A stretch of 64,000 nucleotides of DNA from Saccharum officinarum. Its lineage: Eukaryota > Streptophyta > Magnoliopsida > Poales > Poaceae. Below are positions 21,550 through 32,510 of this stretch, one piece after another (the first letter of the stretch is position 1; each line of letters starts with the position of its first letter). The notes under the pieces were generated by a model that was given only the letters and a program-made list of their open reading frames with translations, was not told where the DNA came from and did not search any database. The position numbers and the translations under genes are program-made. The DNA is taken from assembly GCA_020631735.1 (NCBI GenBank), contig CM036201.1, positions 75,220,353 through 75,284,352 of the forward strand, in the 5' to 3' direction.

Positions 21550-22190
21550 AGATCGCAGTCATCTTTGCTGGAGTCTCATCTTCATCACATAAGCGCATAA
21601 TAAAGTTAGCTCTTTGGGACATCATGGTAGGAGAACCTTCAACGTCGAAGTACCCTAATTAGTCCGAGCACCTGATCGAATTCTCCAGAAAAGATCAATG
21701 GACTAGTGTGGCTAATGCTGGACATTACCCACTCGTGTTGGGGCCTACAATAGCCAGGATGACAGCCCCCAAGGTCCTGATCGATGGCGGCGTAGGAATG
21801 GACATAATTTTTGCAGCCACATTGAAGAAGATAGGCTTGGATTTCATCAGCCTACTTACTCCCATTGATGTCCCCTTTTACGGGATAGTACCCGGTAAGG
21901 CTGCTATGCCACTCGGACAGATCACGCTCCCGGTCACATTTGGCACCCCAAACAATTTTCAAACGGAGTTCATCAAGTTTGAGGTAACTGATTTTGATTC
22001 ATCATACCATGCTATCTTTGGTCGACTTGCTTTGGCCAAGTTCATGCCTGTTCCACACTACCCGTACCTCTTGCTCAAGATGCCGGGTCCTAATGGTGTA
22101 CTCTTCTTCCAAGGTGACCTCAAGTGCTCATATGACTGTGACACGGAAGCTGTCCAGATTGCAGCTAGAGCACAAGCCTATGAAGCATAG
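21550..22190 (+). pseudogene. Gypsy aspartic protease region
   Basis: The open part is 21708-22190. It shows the retropepsin-type VLIDGGVGMDIIFAATLKKIG motif, where gypsy Tat elements have an D-G-G/D-G-S active site. A FGRLALAKFMPVPHY segment follows, typical of the gag-pol linker domain. The upstream part (21550-21707) has a TAG at about 21660 in frame. The downstream TAG at 22188 replaces a likely Gln codon. Confidence 0.7.
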
Positions 22191-22539
22191 GAGATTACCA
22201 ACCTCGCATTGCAGACCAAGATGGAAGACATGGAAATTTTGACTAAGAAGGCAGGCATCATCGCACCACCCTCTAAGACGGATACTGTTGAAATTGATAT
22301 GGGTACTGGTGATCCCTCCAAGATAGCGGTCATCAGCGCCACCTCTCTAAGGAATAGGAACTCGAGCTCGTCAACTTTCTCAGAGAAAATAAGGATATCT
22401 TTGCATGGAAGCCTGCCGACATGCCAGGTGTTTCGAGAGAGTTGGCTGAGCATAGATTGGATCTTAACCCCAGTTCAAAGCTGGTCAAGTAGCGTCTACG
22501 ATGATTCTCACTAGATAAGAAGGCCCCGATCAAGAGATT

Positions 22540-23300
22540 ACCAAGCTATTGGCAGCCGGGTTCATCAGGGAGATTCTTCACCTTGACTGGCTTGCTAACC
22601 CGGTACTTGTTTAGAAGAACTCGAAGGAGTGGCGCATGTGCGTTGACTACACAGATCTCAACAATCATTACCCAAAGGATCCTTTTGGCTTACCTCATAT
22701 TGATCAGATCGTGGATTCTATAGCTAGATTAGCTCTTCTATCTTTTCTTGATTGCTACTCGGGCTACTATCAGATTGCCCTCTAGGTGGAGGATCAAAGC
22801 AAGACATCCTTCATCACTCTGTTTGGTGCCTACTATTACACAACCATGTCCTTTGGGTTGAAAAACACTGGTGCTACTTATCAGCGGGCTATCCAAGCAT
22901 GCTTAAGTAAATAGATTGGTGAAAATGTAGAAGTTTATGTGGATGATGTCATTGTCAAGACCAAGGATCCCTCTACCCTGATTGCAGATCTACAACAAAC
23001 CTTTGACAACTTATGTAAGTACAAGTGGAAGCTTAATCCAACAAAGTGTGTGTTTGGAGTACCCTCCGGACAGCTACTGGGTTTCCTGGTTAGTCATCGC
23101 GGTATTGAGGCTAGTACGAAGCAGATCCAAGTAATCACCTAGATGACTCGACCCCACTGTGTCAAAGATGTTCAGAAGCTAATAGGGTGCATGGCCGCCC
23201 TCAATCATTTTATATCAAGACTGGGGAAAAAGGGTTGCTTTTCTTCAAGCTGCTAAATAAGTTGGGCAAGTTCGAGTGGACAGCCAAAGCTGATGAAGCC
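22540..23300 (+). pseudogene. Gypsy reverse transcriptase, stop-riddled
   Basis: The translated stretch contains KEWRMCVDYTDLNNHYPKD, a FLDCYSGYYQIAL segment and the catalytic YVDDVIVKTK near 22935, followed by FGVPSGQLLGFLVSHRGIE. These are all gypsy reverse transcriptase landmarks. In-frame TAGs at about 22611, 22785, 22911 and 23141 interrupt it. RNase H-like sense (KLNKLGKFEWT) continues in another frame toward the gap. Confidence 0.8.
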
Positions 23301-23555
23301 TTCTAGAAGCTCAAAGAGTACCTGTCCAACTCTCCAATCCTTACTCCACCTAAGAAGTATGAACCTCTACTACTACTTTACATTGCAGCTACTACTACGG
23401 TCGTCAGCATGGCAATGGTGGTAGAATGGCCGAAGAGGGACACATATATAAGGTACAACGACTATTTATTACATCAGTGAAGTGCTATCAGAATCCAAGG
23501 TCAAGTACCCACATGTACAAAAACTCCTCTATGCCATGTTGATTACTTCACGTAA

Positions 23556-23655
23556 NNNNNNNNNNNNNNNNNNNNNNNNNNNNNNNNNNNNNNNNNNNNN
23601 NNNNNNNNNNNNNNNNNNNNNNNNNNNNNNNNNNNNNNNNNNNNNNNNNNNNNNN
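23556..23655. other. Assembly gap (100 N)
   Basis: Exactly 100 Ns, the usual placeholder for unknown length. It sits inside the gypsy element, so the missing part probably includes RNase H, integrase and the 3' LTR. Confidence 0.98.
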
Positions 23656-23669
23656 TGTGCTCTATCTTC

Positions 23670-23927
23670 TCACTTCTGGGAGGACAAAGAAATTCTTTGC
23701 TGAAACACCTCGATCACAGTCATAACAAAATCCTTCAGTGTCTCCAGGACAGTACTCTCTCTCATTTTCAAATGATCATCCAACTCATCAGCTGGGCCTC
23801 CATATGCTAGCATCTTTACAGCCACCGTGCGCTTGTGAAGAGCAGAGAATCCTAACTGCCCAGCAACATTTCTCCTCTGTTTGAAGAAAGTATTCTGGAG
23901 GTTGTAACATCTAGTCCCCGCATACAT
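23670..23927 (-). pseudogene. PIF/Harbinger transposase-like fragment, part 2
   Basis: Minus-strand residues FFKQRRNVAGQLGFSALHKR, then a KMLAYGGPADELDDHLKM segment and ETLKDFVMTVIEVF, match the region before the DDE catalytic core of plant HARBI1/ALP1-like proteins. The sequence ends at the gap, so the catalytic domain is missing or unassembled. Its N-terminal partner lies at 24430-24744 in the same orientation. Confidence 0.7.
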
Positions 23928-24429
23928 GGCTTAGGCCCACTCTGCCGAGGAGTGGTCCCACCTGTGTAGCAACCCGCTTGAGCTTTCGTCCTCGTTTCGC
24001 TCAAAACGATTAACCGAAGGTTACTACGCGTCTCTGGCTCTGGTATTTAAGCTGGTCAGGCGATCCTTAGACTCACGGTAGGGTAATAAACTTCTGGTCG
24101 CACAGTGTTTCGGATGCTACAGTACTGGTGAACAGTACCCGAGCTAGAGTATAGCCAATTCGGCCCGACCTAATTTGGCGAACAGTACATGCTGCTACAG
24201 TGCCCCCCGAGCTACAGTGCAGGCATACTACAGCTGGTCTGGATGTACAGTACCCCGTCTACAGCCCCCCCGCTGCCCCAGGCTACAGTAGTATCGGCCC
24301 ATTCTACGATTTGGGTCCACTTGGCCCATTTGGGCCTGTTACAGCGGTGACCTCATCCACTATCCGAAGGAACCATTCCCGTCTCATGTGGAACCCACAG
24401 CACAAAAATAATTAGAATTGTTTATCAAA
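23928..24429. other. Insert or intron splitting the PIF-like gene
   Basis: A 0.5-kb stretch with repeated CTACAGT/ACAGTAC phrases in its centre and right part. On the minus strand it follows a possible donor (AG|GTACAA near 24465) and precedes a possible acceptor near 23919. It could be an intron, but a solo LTR-like insertion cannot be excluded: TGTAACATCTAGTCCCCG near 23903 looks like an LTR start in reverse. Confidence 0.35.
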
Positions 24430-24744
24430 TTAATTCAATGTATCATGGAAATGGAAACTAGGCCAAAGATTGTACCTCCTTCTGAAATGTTCCTCATTGT
24501 AAAGTGGACATTCAACAAAGTAGTCCTGATTCAGTTGTCGGTCTGTTGCAATTCGATCACGCTTGTAAGTCTTGTGGCCTGGCACCGAACCTCCCCAAGG
24601 GCATTTGTGTGGCGTCTTGGTGAGGACGGCCGCCGCGACCATGATCTCATCGTCCCTAGAGTATGCTGCAGTTGTCCCGAACATTGACATTTTGACATAA
24701 CTCCAAGCCATGGCAACACAACTGTAATCCAGGTCTAAAGCCAA
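24430..24744 (-). pseudogene. PIF/Harbinger transposase-like fragment, part 1
   Basis: Minus-strand residues GGSVPGHKTYKRDRIATDRQ and QDYFVECPLYNEEHFRRRYN correspond to the RGGS..G.....R........L..DYF...P.Y....FRRR signature of grass PIF-derived proteins. Homology stops right after FRRRY. Together with 23670-23927 this is a broken or intron-split transposase-derived gene. The reading frame starts at an ATG at 24744. Confidence 0.7.
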
Positions 24745-24776
24745 ACTGATTTAGGGATAAATTGGCCACAAATTAA

Positions 24777-24944
24777 GGGCTTGTTCGTTTTAGTCTCCAT
24801 CCAATTGGATTGGAGGAGATTGAGAGGGATTTGATACCCTAGAAAAAGTCAAAATCCCTCCTAATCCCCTTTCATCCTCTCCAACTCCACTTGGATTGGG
24901 GGTGAAACCCACTGGCCCTGAAAGTGGAGGTGACATCGAACAAG
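24777..24944. mobile_element. MITE (GGGCTTGTTCG type)
   Basis: Ends GGGCTTGTTCGTTTTAG and ATCGAACAAGC are inverted. The interior is a fold-back of CCAATTGGATTGGAGGAG and CTCCACTTGGATTGGGG. No coding capacity. Confidence 0.6.
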
Positions 24945-25317
24945 CAAATCGCCAGAAGTAAGTTTACCTGATTGACTCAGTTGCGCCAACGCCCGCCCTT
25001 GTGCCAGCGGTTGATCGCCGGCGGCTACCTCGCTGCCGGTTCGAGTCCCTTCTCACATGCAATTGGGCGTCAAGATAATCACACCATGGAGCCAAGCCTA
25101 CAGTACGCACGATACCCTCCCCTCCATTTCCCGCGAAAATTTCATCGGTTGCCCGCGAACGAAACTGCCCGTGTTCCAGACTTTCCTTTTACATTCATCG
25201 TTGGAGAATGAAACTTTTAGATGTGTGGCCTTTTTTTGTTTCAGGGAGACGCATACCATAAATAGGTCTCCTATTTTGAGTCCTATCGTTGAAGACAGTC
25301 TGGGCAGAGCGAATTCA
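24945..25317. other. Non-coding stretch
   Basis: No gene recognised. Short open frames here have no family features. Confidence 0.4.
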
Positions 25318-25546
25318 GGGCTTGTTTAGTTCCTGAAATATTTTGCGAAATATTACTGTAGCACTTTTCGTTGTTATTTGGTAATTAGTGTCCAATTATG
25401 GCTTAATTAGGCTTAAAAGATTCGTCTCGTCCATTTCGTCTAAACTATATAATTAGTTTTATTTTTTTATCTATATTTAATACTCTATGCATGTGTCCAA
25501 ATATTCGATATGACGGAGAATCTACTGTTTTTTCGTGAACAAGGCC
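25318..25546. mobile_element. MITE family 1, copy e (TSD TCA)
   Basis: GGGCTTGTTTAGTTCC to GAACAAGGCC with TCA on both sides (25315-25317, 25547-25549). Interior phrases ACTGTAGCACTTTTCGTTGT and TTAATACTCTATGCATG are in reverse family orientation. Confidence 0.8.
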
Positions 25547-25634
25547 TCAGTTGTATAGGCACGCAGCACATGGGCTCATAATAAGCCATTAACGTGCCTC
25601 CACAAATAATGTACGACGTTGATGCATACTGTAA

Positions 25635-25947
25635 GACTGTCTCCAACCGGTAGCGATTACGGCACCCAAACCCATTTTGCATCGTCGAAGCGACAAAATC
25701 AGTCTCCAACGGCATAGGCAAAGGAAAGATGCATTTTGTGGGAGCAGCGCGTTGAGACCCAAATATAGGTCCTCTGTCCGTCTCTCTCCTCAACCGTCTG
25801 CCCACAAATGAAACCGTCCATGTTCGCTGCTTTGTCTTTGGGTCACCGGTTGGAACACGCAACGTTTGGGTATCTGACCTATTTTTTCTGCGAGACCCAA
25901 AACCAAAAATGCATGTCCTATTTGGGTAACGACGGTTGGAATCAGTC
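25635..25947. mobile_element. Tourist-like MITE (GACTGTCTCCAACCG ends, TSD TAA)
   Basis: Left end GACTGTCTCCAACCGG and right end CGACGGTTGGAATCAGTC are inverted repeats. TAA flanks both sides (25632-25634, 25948-25950). The 313-bp body has the repeated phrase ACCCAAA in both orientations. Confidence 0.75.
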
Positions 25948-25950
25948 TAA

Positions 25951-27997
25951 TACTGACTGACAGGCCAGCTCAATCCTACTCATGTTCGATCCGCTCCAGC
26001 TGATCACTTAAAATCGCGACTTTATGATGATAAGTTGGCAACCTTATCATTACTAGATCCGGAATTCCGGAGTTAAGGTACGATCGGTGGCAACACTATT
26101 TCAACAGACAAATCAGTATAAGTTAAATTTCAGTGAAACGAACAGGGTCGATTAGATCCAGAATTTCGGATCATTTGGAACACCAGGTAAAACGTACTCC
26201 CTACAATCGTACATACGAGTGTATGACCACCTATCAGAGGTTTCGGTGTAAAAGGTTTACGTGTGCAAACAGAAGATGATTCAGAGGAAAATCTTGCGGG
26301 TCAGCATCGGTAGATGGGCGGGCTCGCGGAAATACGTAAATTTTGTGGGCCCTGCTCGCGTCAAGCCTGATCAACTTTGTTCTGCTTCAGTCTACTCCTT
26401 TCGTCCTTTTATAGGTGAAAACGTGTCAGCGACGAAAACATGGTTTTCTCACGATTTCGCGGAAGTACGAGTTGCTTTCTACTTGTACCGGGGCAAGCAA
26501 CCTAAGGCGCACGATTTCGTGGGCCTGGGGTCACGAACTCACGATCGTTGCGTGGACGAACAGGGCTGCCTGGCAGCCTGGCAGGCACAATTCAACACAC
26601 GCCGCTGCTGCATGCTTTCCATCTTGCTGGGCCAGGTCCAGGTATAGCCCAACTGCTACAAGTCCGGGCCTTTTCCAGCCCAGATCATTCGAACAAGACA
26701 ATGTGAGTTGGAATTGTTTCCTCGGTGTGAAATTCCTAGGAACTACGTGTACCTTTTGATTTTGAATATATAGTAAAGAACATTCTAACTTGGTCATCTC
26801 TCTCTAGGAAGAGAACAAGACTACACTTGTTACAGTTTTGGAGCGGCTGGTACTCAAACACACTGTCGAGAACTTGAAACCTCGACAACAATGTCAAGCA
26901 TTCATCGTACGTACATATCTATATATATAGCAGAATAAATAAAGACACACAAATTTACGTACGGCCTGTGTTGTGCTTGTTCCCATTTTGAGCCTCCAAA
27001 CGCGCATGGGATAGGAATGAATAGCACGTGTTTTGGATTGGGCCCAATGTAACGGGCCTGATGCATGCATTCCTCTTGCTCACAGACTCGGCCGGGCACG
27101 GTTGACGCACGCGGCGAGAGGCGGCAGTCTTCCCTTGGTGGATCCATGAAAAACTTGAGAAGTTACCGCGCGTGCGCGTCCTGGCTTGCCGTTGTCAAAA
27201 TACACCCTCTGTCCTGAATAAATAATGAACGCATTCCCAGTTCTATCTTTTTTTTTACTCTGTTTCGTTGACGAGCTAGGAAAAATCCCAGCTGTCTGTT
27301 TGTCAAAAAAAAAATCCCAGCTCTCTGTAGTCTGTAGCCTTAAATGTATATACACGCATAAAAAACCAAGAAAAAACAAGCCAGTGGATAACTACAGCTG
27401 TCGTTAATTGTACAGGCCAGGACTACAGTCGTCGTCTACAGACGAGAGGCGCGTGTGAAAAATCTTTTTGACCGCTGTGTCACCCGGATCGGACCGGCGA
27501 CGTGGAGGACCGCGACGTCGTCGCCTTCCAACGAAACCTACGAATAATCGATCCACGGCGAGGTATACGGTCGTCTAGGCCGGGAGCGAGATGCATGCAT
27601 GTAACGGTCGACGGTTTTACTTTTACCTCGTCGTGCGTGGTCAGACCGTGGCCGGGCGGCGGCTAACGCACACGCACGTGACCGTCGACGTCGAGAGTAT
27701 CGACAACGTTGTTGTTGCACCGGCCGGTACGGTTGACCAGTAGCCCCGTAGGTGGTGGTGGTCGTGGATATGCATGCACATTCAGCACGCCGTGTACTGT
27801 TAGATCAGGTGCATATATGGAAGCTTCTTCAATTTAGAACCACACAGGCAACTGCGCCTTGTCACGACTATAATAATTAGCTAGTTGCAACCAGTCGCCA
27901 CGGTTCCAGATGAATTAATTCCTAGATCTAGATGCATGCATGCGCGCGTCTGTCTTCACATTACAATTTGGCACAAGTGGTAGTACGTACTCAGATG
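25951..27997. other. Intergenic, no supported gene
   Basis: Several open frames of 60-128 codons exist but none shows a recognisable family, intron signals or codon bias. A truncated family 2 MITE tail (TTTCAGTGAAACGAACAGG) lies near 26140. The remainder is unassigned. Confidence 0.4.
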
Positions 27998-28195
27998 AGA
28001 GCAAGGCTAATGGCTCTACGAATTACATCTTCACAATTAATATATAGCTCACTTGTCTCTCTCACAGAATTTCTTAGTTCTTATATCCAAGCCGGCTGTA
28101 AGCTTACAGCCCGCTTCTCCTCTCTCTCCTTCCCTCTCTCTTCCACCTCAGCATTCAGCCTACATATAGCCTATTATTATACTTGCTTTGAGTAT
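27998..28195. mobile_element. MITE family 3 copy (GAGCAAG ends)
   Basis: Left GAGAGCAAGGCTAATGGC and right GCCTATTATTATACTTGCTTTGA are inverted. The core has GCCGGCTGTAAGCTTACAGC, a palindrome. The interrupted reverse copy at 29865-30350 supports the family. Confidence 0.65.
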
Positions 28196-29864
28196 ACTAG
28201 TGGAGTGGTAACGTAGTACTATATGCCAGCAAAGAAAGGTCAATTAGTTGGTTCGCACGATGAAAGTATAAATATAGATGCGCACGCGGGGACTGCTTCA
28301 TGAAAGTGTGTGAATTCGTCACGGCACGCATATAATGCTAATACTAATTACGAGATACGTGCGTGGGCTGCAAGTTCTGATACTAGTGGACTAGGTTCAA
28401 AGTTAGAGCATCTCTAATAGGTTACTTATCGTATTTCTAATACTAAAAAGCTGCCACACAGTTAGTGGAGAAGGTTCCAATAGATACCTCATTTTTCTCT
28501 ACTACCTACCCAAAATCATTCCTCTCTCTCAAATGCACTTGATGCACCCCTCTCCCATACCCCGCACAGGAAGACATTGAGAGAGAGAGAGACGAAGAGT
28601 TTCGATGATGATGACCTAGGCCTCACCACAATGGTGGGGGTGGATGCAGTGGCGAGCTCGAGCGACCAAGGAGGGGGCCGTGATCGGGTGATGATTGAGC
28701 AGCAGAGGGAGGCGAGGCTGGGATGGATCAAGCGACGGAGGAGTGGGCTTGGGGTGGAAGCAGCTCAGGCATTGAAGGAGGTCACAGCCGAGCATTGAAG
28801 GAGGCCACAGCCGAGTCACGACTAAGTGGCAGATGGACCCATGGCTAGGGGTGGCTTTGGGCAGCAGATGGAGGCACGGGTGGGGGTGGCTCGTGCCTCT
28901 ACCGTTACTTGAAGCACGGAGCTATTTCTTACTAATAATTCACAAAAAAAGAACACCTGTGCATTTGCATATAATCAACAGAGAGAAGGTTGTTCCTGTT
29001 CGCATCTATATTTTCCTTGACTCTGTGTGACATTACAAAGTATGAAAGGTAGTGAAATTAGGATGTGATACGTCATTAGAAAATTATATGTTACTGGCTT
29101 CACTTACTGATTTAGCACATCGAGTAGGTCATTGATCTGATCTAGTGGCCTTCTCTTCGAGTCCCACACCTCGATATGTGAGGATGCCAGTTTGATATCT
29201 AGGAGGACGTAATGAAACATGCACTCATAAATGTCCAATGCAAATCAATCCTAGTTAATTAATAACCTTTAAAAAAAGATAAGAAGCGCCGAGTTAGGAT
29301 GGAGAACACGTACGTAACGGCAGTTGTAGGCCAGAAGTATGTTCCCTTTATGTTTGATTCGAGTGAAGGTTCAGGTCAATCGTTGAATCAGATCGACCAA
29401 GTCACAGTTTATGTCTCTGCATGTATTCTTGTATACTTGGACGGGTCCTAAAGGCTATATGATCTAGGCCTTTCAATATGCAATGTTTTGCCTCCAGCTT
29501 GCATAAGCAAGGGATATTATGTTCAAATGCTGAAGACGTAGTTGAGACAATGTCGTGCGGCCATTATTTGAACGTTGAGGTTGCTCTTCTAATATAGTTG
29601 AAACAAGGCCTCAAATTAGACTCAGCTAATCTCTTCTTGAACTTTATGAAAAATGATGTCCGGAACAAGGACACTAAAACTTCATTAACCCGTTTTTGTA
29701 GTAGAGATCTTTTAATACCCATGCAGTTGACACACACTTGTTGGCAAAGCTTTGACCTCTCTTTTCGTGGCCAGCAGGCCATCCTCTTCTTTAATCTCCA
29801 AATAGGCCCTTAGAACCGCACCCGTAATAACTACGCTTGTCACGTTCAGACTGGTTAGGTTGTA
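28196..29864. other. Intergenic, with a 23-bp tandem repeat
   Basis: No supported gene. A GC-richer island at 28570-28900 contains a direct tandem repeat CATTGAAGGAGG.CACAGCCGAG at 28770-28792 and 28793-28815. It has no clear coding function. Confidence 0.45.
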
Positions 29865-30350
29865 TAAGAGCAAGTATGGCCTTGTTCACTTCCCCATCCC
29901 AACCTAAAATATTTCCTCTTCCACCCATCACATCAAATCTTTCGACGCATACATGGAGCATTAAATGTAGGTAAAAAAGATAACTAATTGCATAGTTTGT
30001 CTGTAAATGTCAGGACGAATCTTTTGAGCTTAGTTAGTTCACGATTGGACAAATTTTGCCAAATAACAACGAAAGATGCTACAGTAATTTTTCACCTACT
30101 TTTCGCGAAGTGAACACACCCTATAATAACATGTTGTAAGCTGGCTAAATGCTGAGGTGGGGGAGAGAGAAGAGAAGCGGGCTATAAGCTTACAGCCGGT
30201 TCAGCACAAGGACTAAAAAAAATCTGTGAGATAGACAAGTGGATCATGTATTAATGATGAAGAGCTAACTACTATATAAACGGGCTGAGAGAAGGCTAAA
30301 AAAACCTTACAACCAGCAAGCCAGCTATATCATTAGGCTTGCTCTCAACT
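29865..30350. mobile_element. MITE family 3 copy interrupted by a family 1 MITE
   Basis: The left end GAGCAAGTAT (to 29877) continues after an insertion at AATAACATGTTGTAAGC (from 30125) and ends at GGCTTGCTCTC near 30345. Removing 29878-30124 restores GCAAGTATAATA, which is what the copy at 27998-28195 reads in reverse. Confidence 0.75.
29878..30121. mobile_element. MITE family 1, copy f, nested (TSD TAT)
   Basis: GGCCTTGTTCACTTCC to GCGAAGTGAACACACCC, flanked by TAT on both sides (29875-29877, 30122-30124). It interrupts a family 3 MITE, so it is the younger insertion. Confidence 0.82.
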
Positions 30351-30376
30351 ACTACATCTAGATTTCATGGTACTTA

Positions 30377-30617
30377 GGCCTTGTTCTCTTCCCTTCCAAA
30401 TTTCAAGTTTTTTCACTCAATCTATCACATCAATTTTTGGACACATGCATGGAGCATTAAATGTTAGTAAAATAAATAACTAATTGCACAGATTAGTTAT
30501 AAATCACGAGACAAATCTTTTGAGCCTAGTTAGATCATGATTAAATAATATTTGTCAAATACAAACGAAAGTGCTATGATTAAAAAAATTCTAACTTCCC
30601 ACGGTCTAAACAAGGCC
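30377..30617. mobile_element. MITE family 1, copy g (TSD TTA)
   Basis: GGCCTTGTTCTCTTCCC to GTCTAAACAAGGCC with TTA on both sides (30374-30376, 30618-30620). Interior carries ACATGCATGGAGCATTAAATG and CGAAAGTGCTATGAT. Confidence 0.82.
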
Positions 30618-30620
30618 TTA

Positions 30621-31103
30621 TTGCAACTAGTCGTGGCCCTGTCCCAATCATCAGACCCTAGTCAGTAGTCACAATCAGAGAGGCCTAGTTGCAACCTAGG
30701 AGGAGATCTACACACAACTAGATTCGATCGTGCTGCGACTGGTAGCTGGGGGATATGCAACTCAGCCAAATTAATACTATACGGTTCTGAGTTCTGACCA
30801 TGCGTATGTGACTCATTTGAAACCGATCAGAATTCTCGACTCGGTTGCAATTGCAACCCTTCTCTCATCGGTCGTGCCACGGTTGTAACCGTGCGGCACT
30901 CGGTCGCAATGTAACCGGTCTAGTCGATTGTGTTCACGGCGTACCGGATGGATCGATCGGACGCCACGTCTTTACATTCTGCAAGCACATAATTAATAGA
31001 TCCGGAAGCATGAATTATGCTTTCTTTGCTTGTAGTATAAACATCCCATACGTACGTATGTATACCAATACCGGACCGCGTCGGATACGACTTTGACTGA
31101 GGC
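30621..31103. other. Non-coding stretch
   Basis: No gene or element recognised. Confidence 0.4.
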
Positions 31104-31120
31104 TATATATTATATATATA

Positions 31121-31383
31121 GAACTATTACCCTATAGCTGGCTATAAAATAACTTATTCTGTAGCCACTTTGATTTACGATAATTGATATACTAATTTAC
31201 GAGATTATAGTAACTCCTTACTATGTGATTTACTATAACATTATGGTAAATACCCCCATGTGTTATAGTAATTCAACTATCGTAAATATATACTGACATT
31301 ATCGTAAATTAGTATATAAAATTATCGTAAATGGAGGTGGCTACAGAATAACTTATTCTGTAGCTAGCTATAGAGTATACTCT

Positions 31384-31386
<3 letters not shown>
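31121..31386. mobile_element. MITE embedded in TA microsatellite (Micron-like)
   Basis: The ends carry CCTATAGCTGGCTATAAAAT and, inverted, CTGTAGCTAGCTATAGAGTA. The interior repeats ATTTACGATAATTGATATACT in both orientations. The left neighbour is TATATATTATATATATA (31104-31120) and the right neighbour is (TA)27. Placement inside a TA repeat recalls the rice Micron elements, which insert into such repeats. Family identity is not established. Confidence 0.6.
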
Positions 31387-31451
<65 letters not shown>

Positions 31452-31464
31452 GTACGTACGTACC
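31387..31464. repeat. (TA)27 then (CA)n and (CGTA)n microsatellites
   Basis: TA repeated from 31387 to 31440, followed by CACACACACA and CGTACGTACGTAC. Lengths in an assembly of this kind are approximate. Confidence 0.95.
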
Positions 31465-32104
31465 CGTCAGTGTAATATACTCCAAGAAAGATGAATTAAT
31501 TCCTAGCTACATCTAGATGCGTGCGCGCTTGTGCGTGTTCATAGTGCAATGCAATTTGGCACTGGTGGTACGGTACTACGGTAGTACTCAGATCAGATAA
31601 GTATATACGTAGTATATACTAGTGGTAACGTAGAATTGTACGGAGTATAAATGCCTTGTATATAAGATATAAATACCGCGTACGTACGAGGTATGACTTG
31701 AGCAAGGCTGCGCGGCAGAATAGTATACGTCGTACGTGCTCCTCGTCGTCGGTCAGTGAGAAAGAAAGAAAGAAAGGTCAATTATGGTTCGGGCATGTAG
31801 GAGCTAGTAGCAGTAACGAAGATGCCCGCGCGGGAATCGGCATGAAACGCGTGAATTCACGCGGAACGTAATTATGAATTTATTATGATGATGATATACT
31901 CCATCATTGCGTGGGACGCAAGTTTTATATAATAATATAATATTGATGTCCAATCGACGCTAGCGTTGGACAGAGACCGCGCAGCGAGCGAGCAAGTACC
32001 CCAGCAGCGACGGAGTTGCGAGCGAGCGCTCCAGCAGCGGGCCCATGCTACCAGACCGCGCGCAAGGATAGCTCGCGCCCTCTTCCGCTTTTCATGCGCA
32101 TTTT
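31465..32104. other. Non-coding stretch with a GC-rich margin
   Basis: No gene seen. From about 31950 the sequence GTCCAATCGACGCTAGCGTTGGAC is an imperfect inverted repeat that may mark the left edge of the repetitive element continuing to the right. Confidence 0.4.
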
Positions 32105-32510
32105 ATATGCAACACCTGATCTACTTTTGAAATATCTAGATGTAACACTTGTAACATATAAAAGAAAATAGATAAATAAAACACTTAAAACATGTGTCTG
32201 AAACATTTACAAAAACACCTGAAAAACACTTGAAAACTATTGCAAACACATGCATCATCTAGATAAAACACTTGCAACATATGTATAAAACATATGCAAC
32301 GTCCAGATAAACACACTCGCAACAAACGTCTGAAAAATAGATGAAATATTGGAAACAGATGCTTGCAACATACGTGTACAACCATTGTAATATCCATATA
32401 AAACACTTGAAACATACATCTGAAACAATTGAAACACTTGAAATATCGGCCTGCAACATGTCTGAAAGCGCCTGAAACACTTGAAACACAGTGGCGGCGG
32501 CGGCCACTGC
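32105..32510. repeat. Degenerate AAACACTTG.AACATATG repeats
   Basis: Some twenty diverged copies of a roughly 20-bp phrase (AAAACACTTGCAACATA.GT and variants such as TGAAACATTTG) fill this block. They create spurious open frames on the minus strand. With the GC-rich block to 32900 they resemble a repetitive grass element of uncertain class. Confidence 0.6.

Larger units (their letters stand above)
18550..23555 (+). mobile_element. Decayed Ty3/gypsy (Tat-like) retrotransposon, cut by assembly gap
   Basis: Plus-strand order: an LTR-like region with a TATA box (TATATAAAGAG, about 19041), a primer-binding-like site, gag, aspartic protease, then reverse transcriptase. The gag-pol order with reverse transcriptase before any integrase, the primer-site type and the gag character fit grass Tat-lineage gypsy elements. 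Coding is broken by many stops. Most of those I checked are TAG where family members have CAG (for example after 21536, at about 22188, 22486, 22611 and 22911), plus at least one frameshift near 22530. No 3' LTR is visible because the sequence runs into 100 Ns, and the left LTR boundary is uncertain. Confidence 0.8.

Noticed and set aside
26261..26759. A 128-codon open frame as a candidate gene
   Set aside because: No recognisable domain, start context or intron signals, and no supporting neighbour features.
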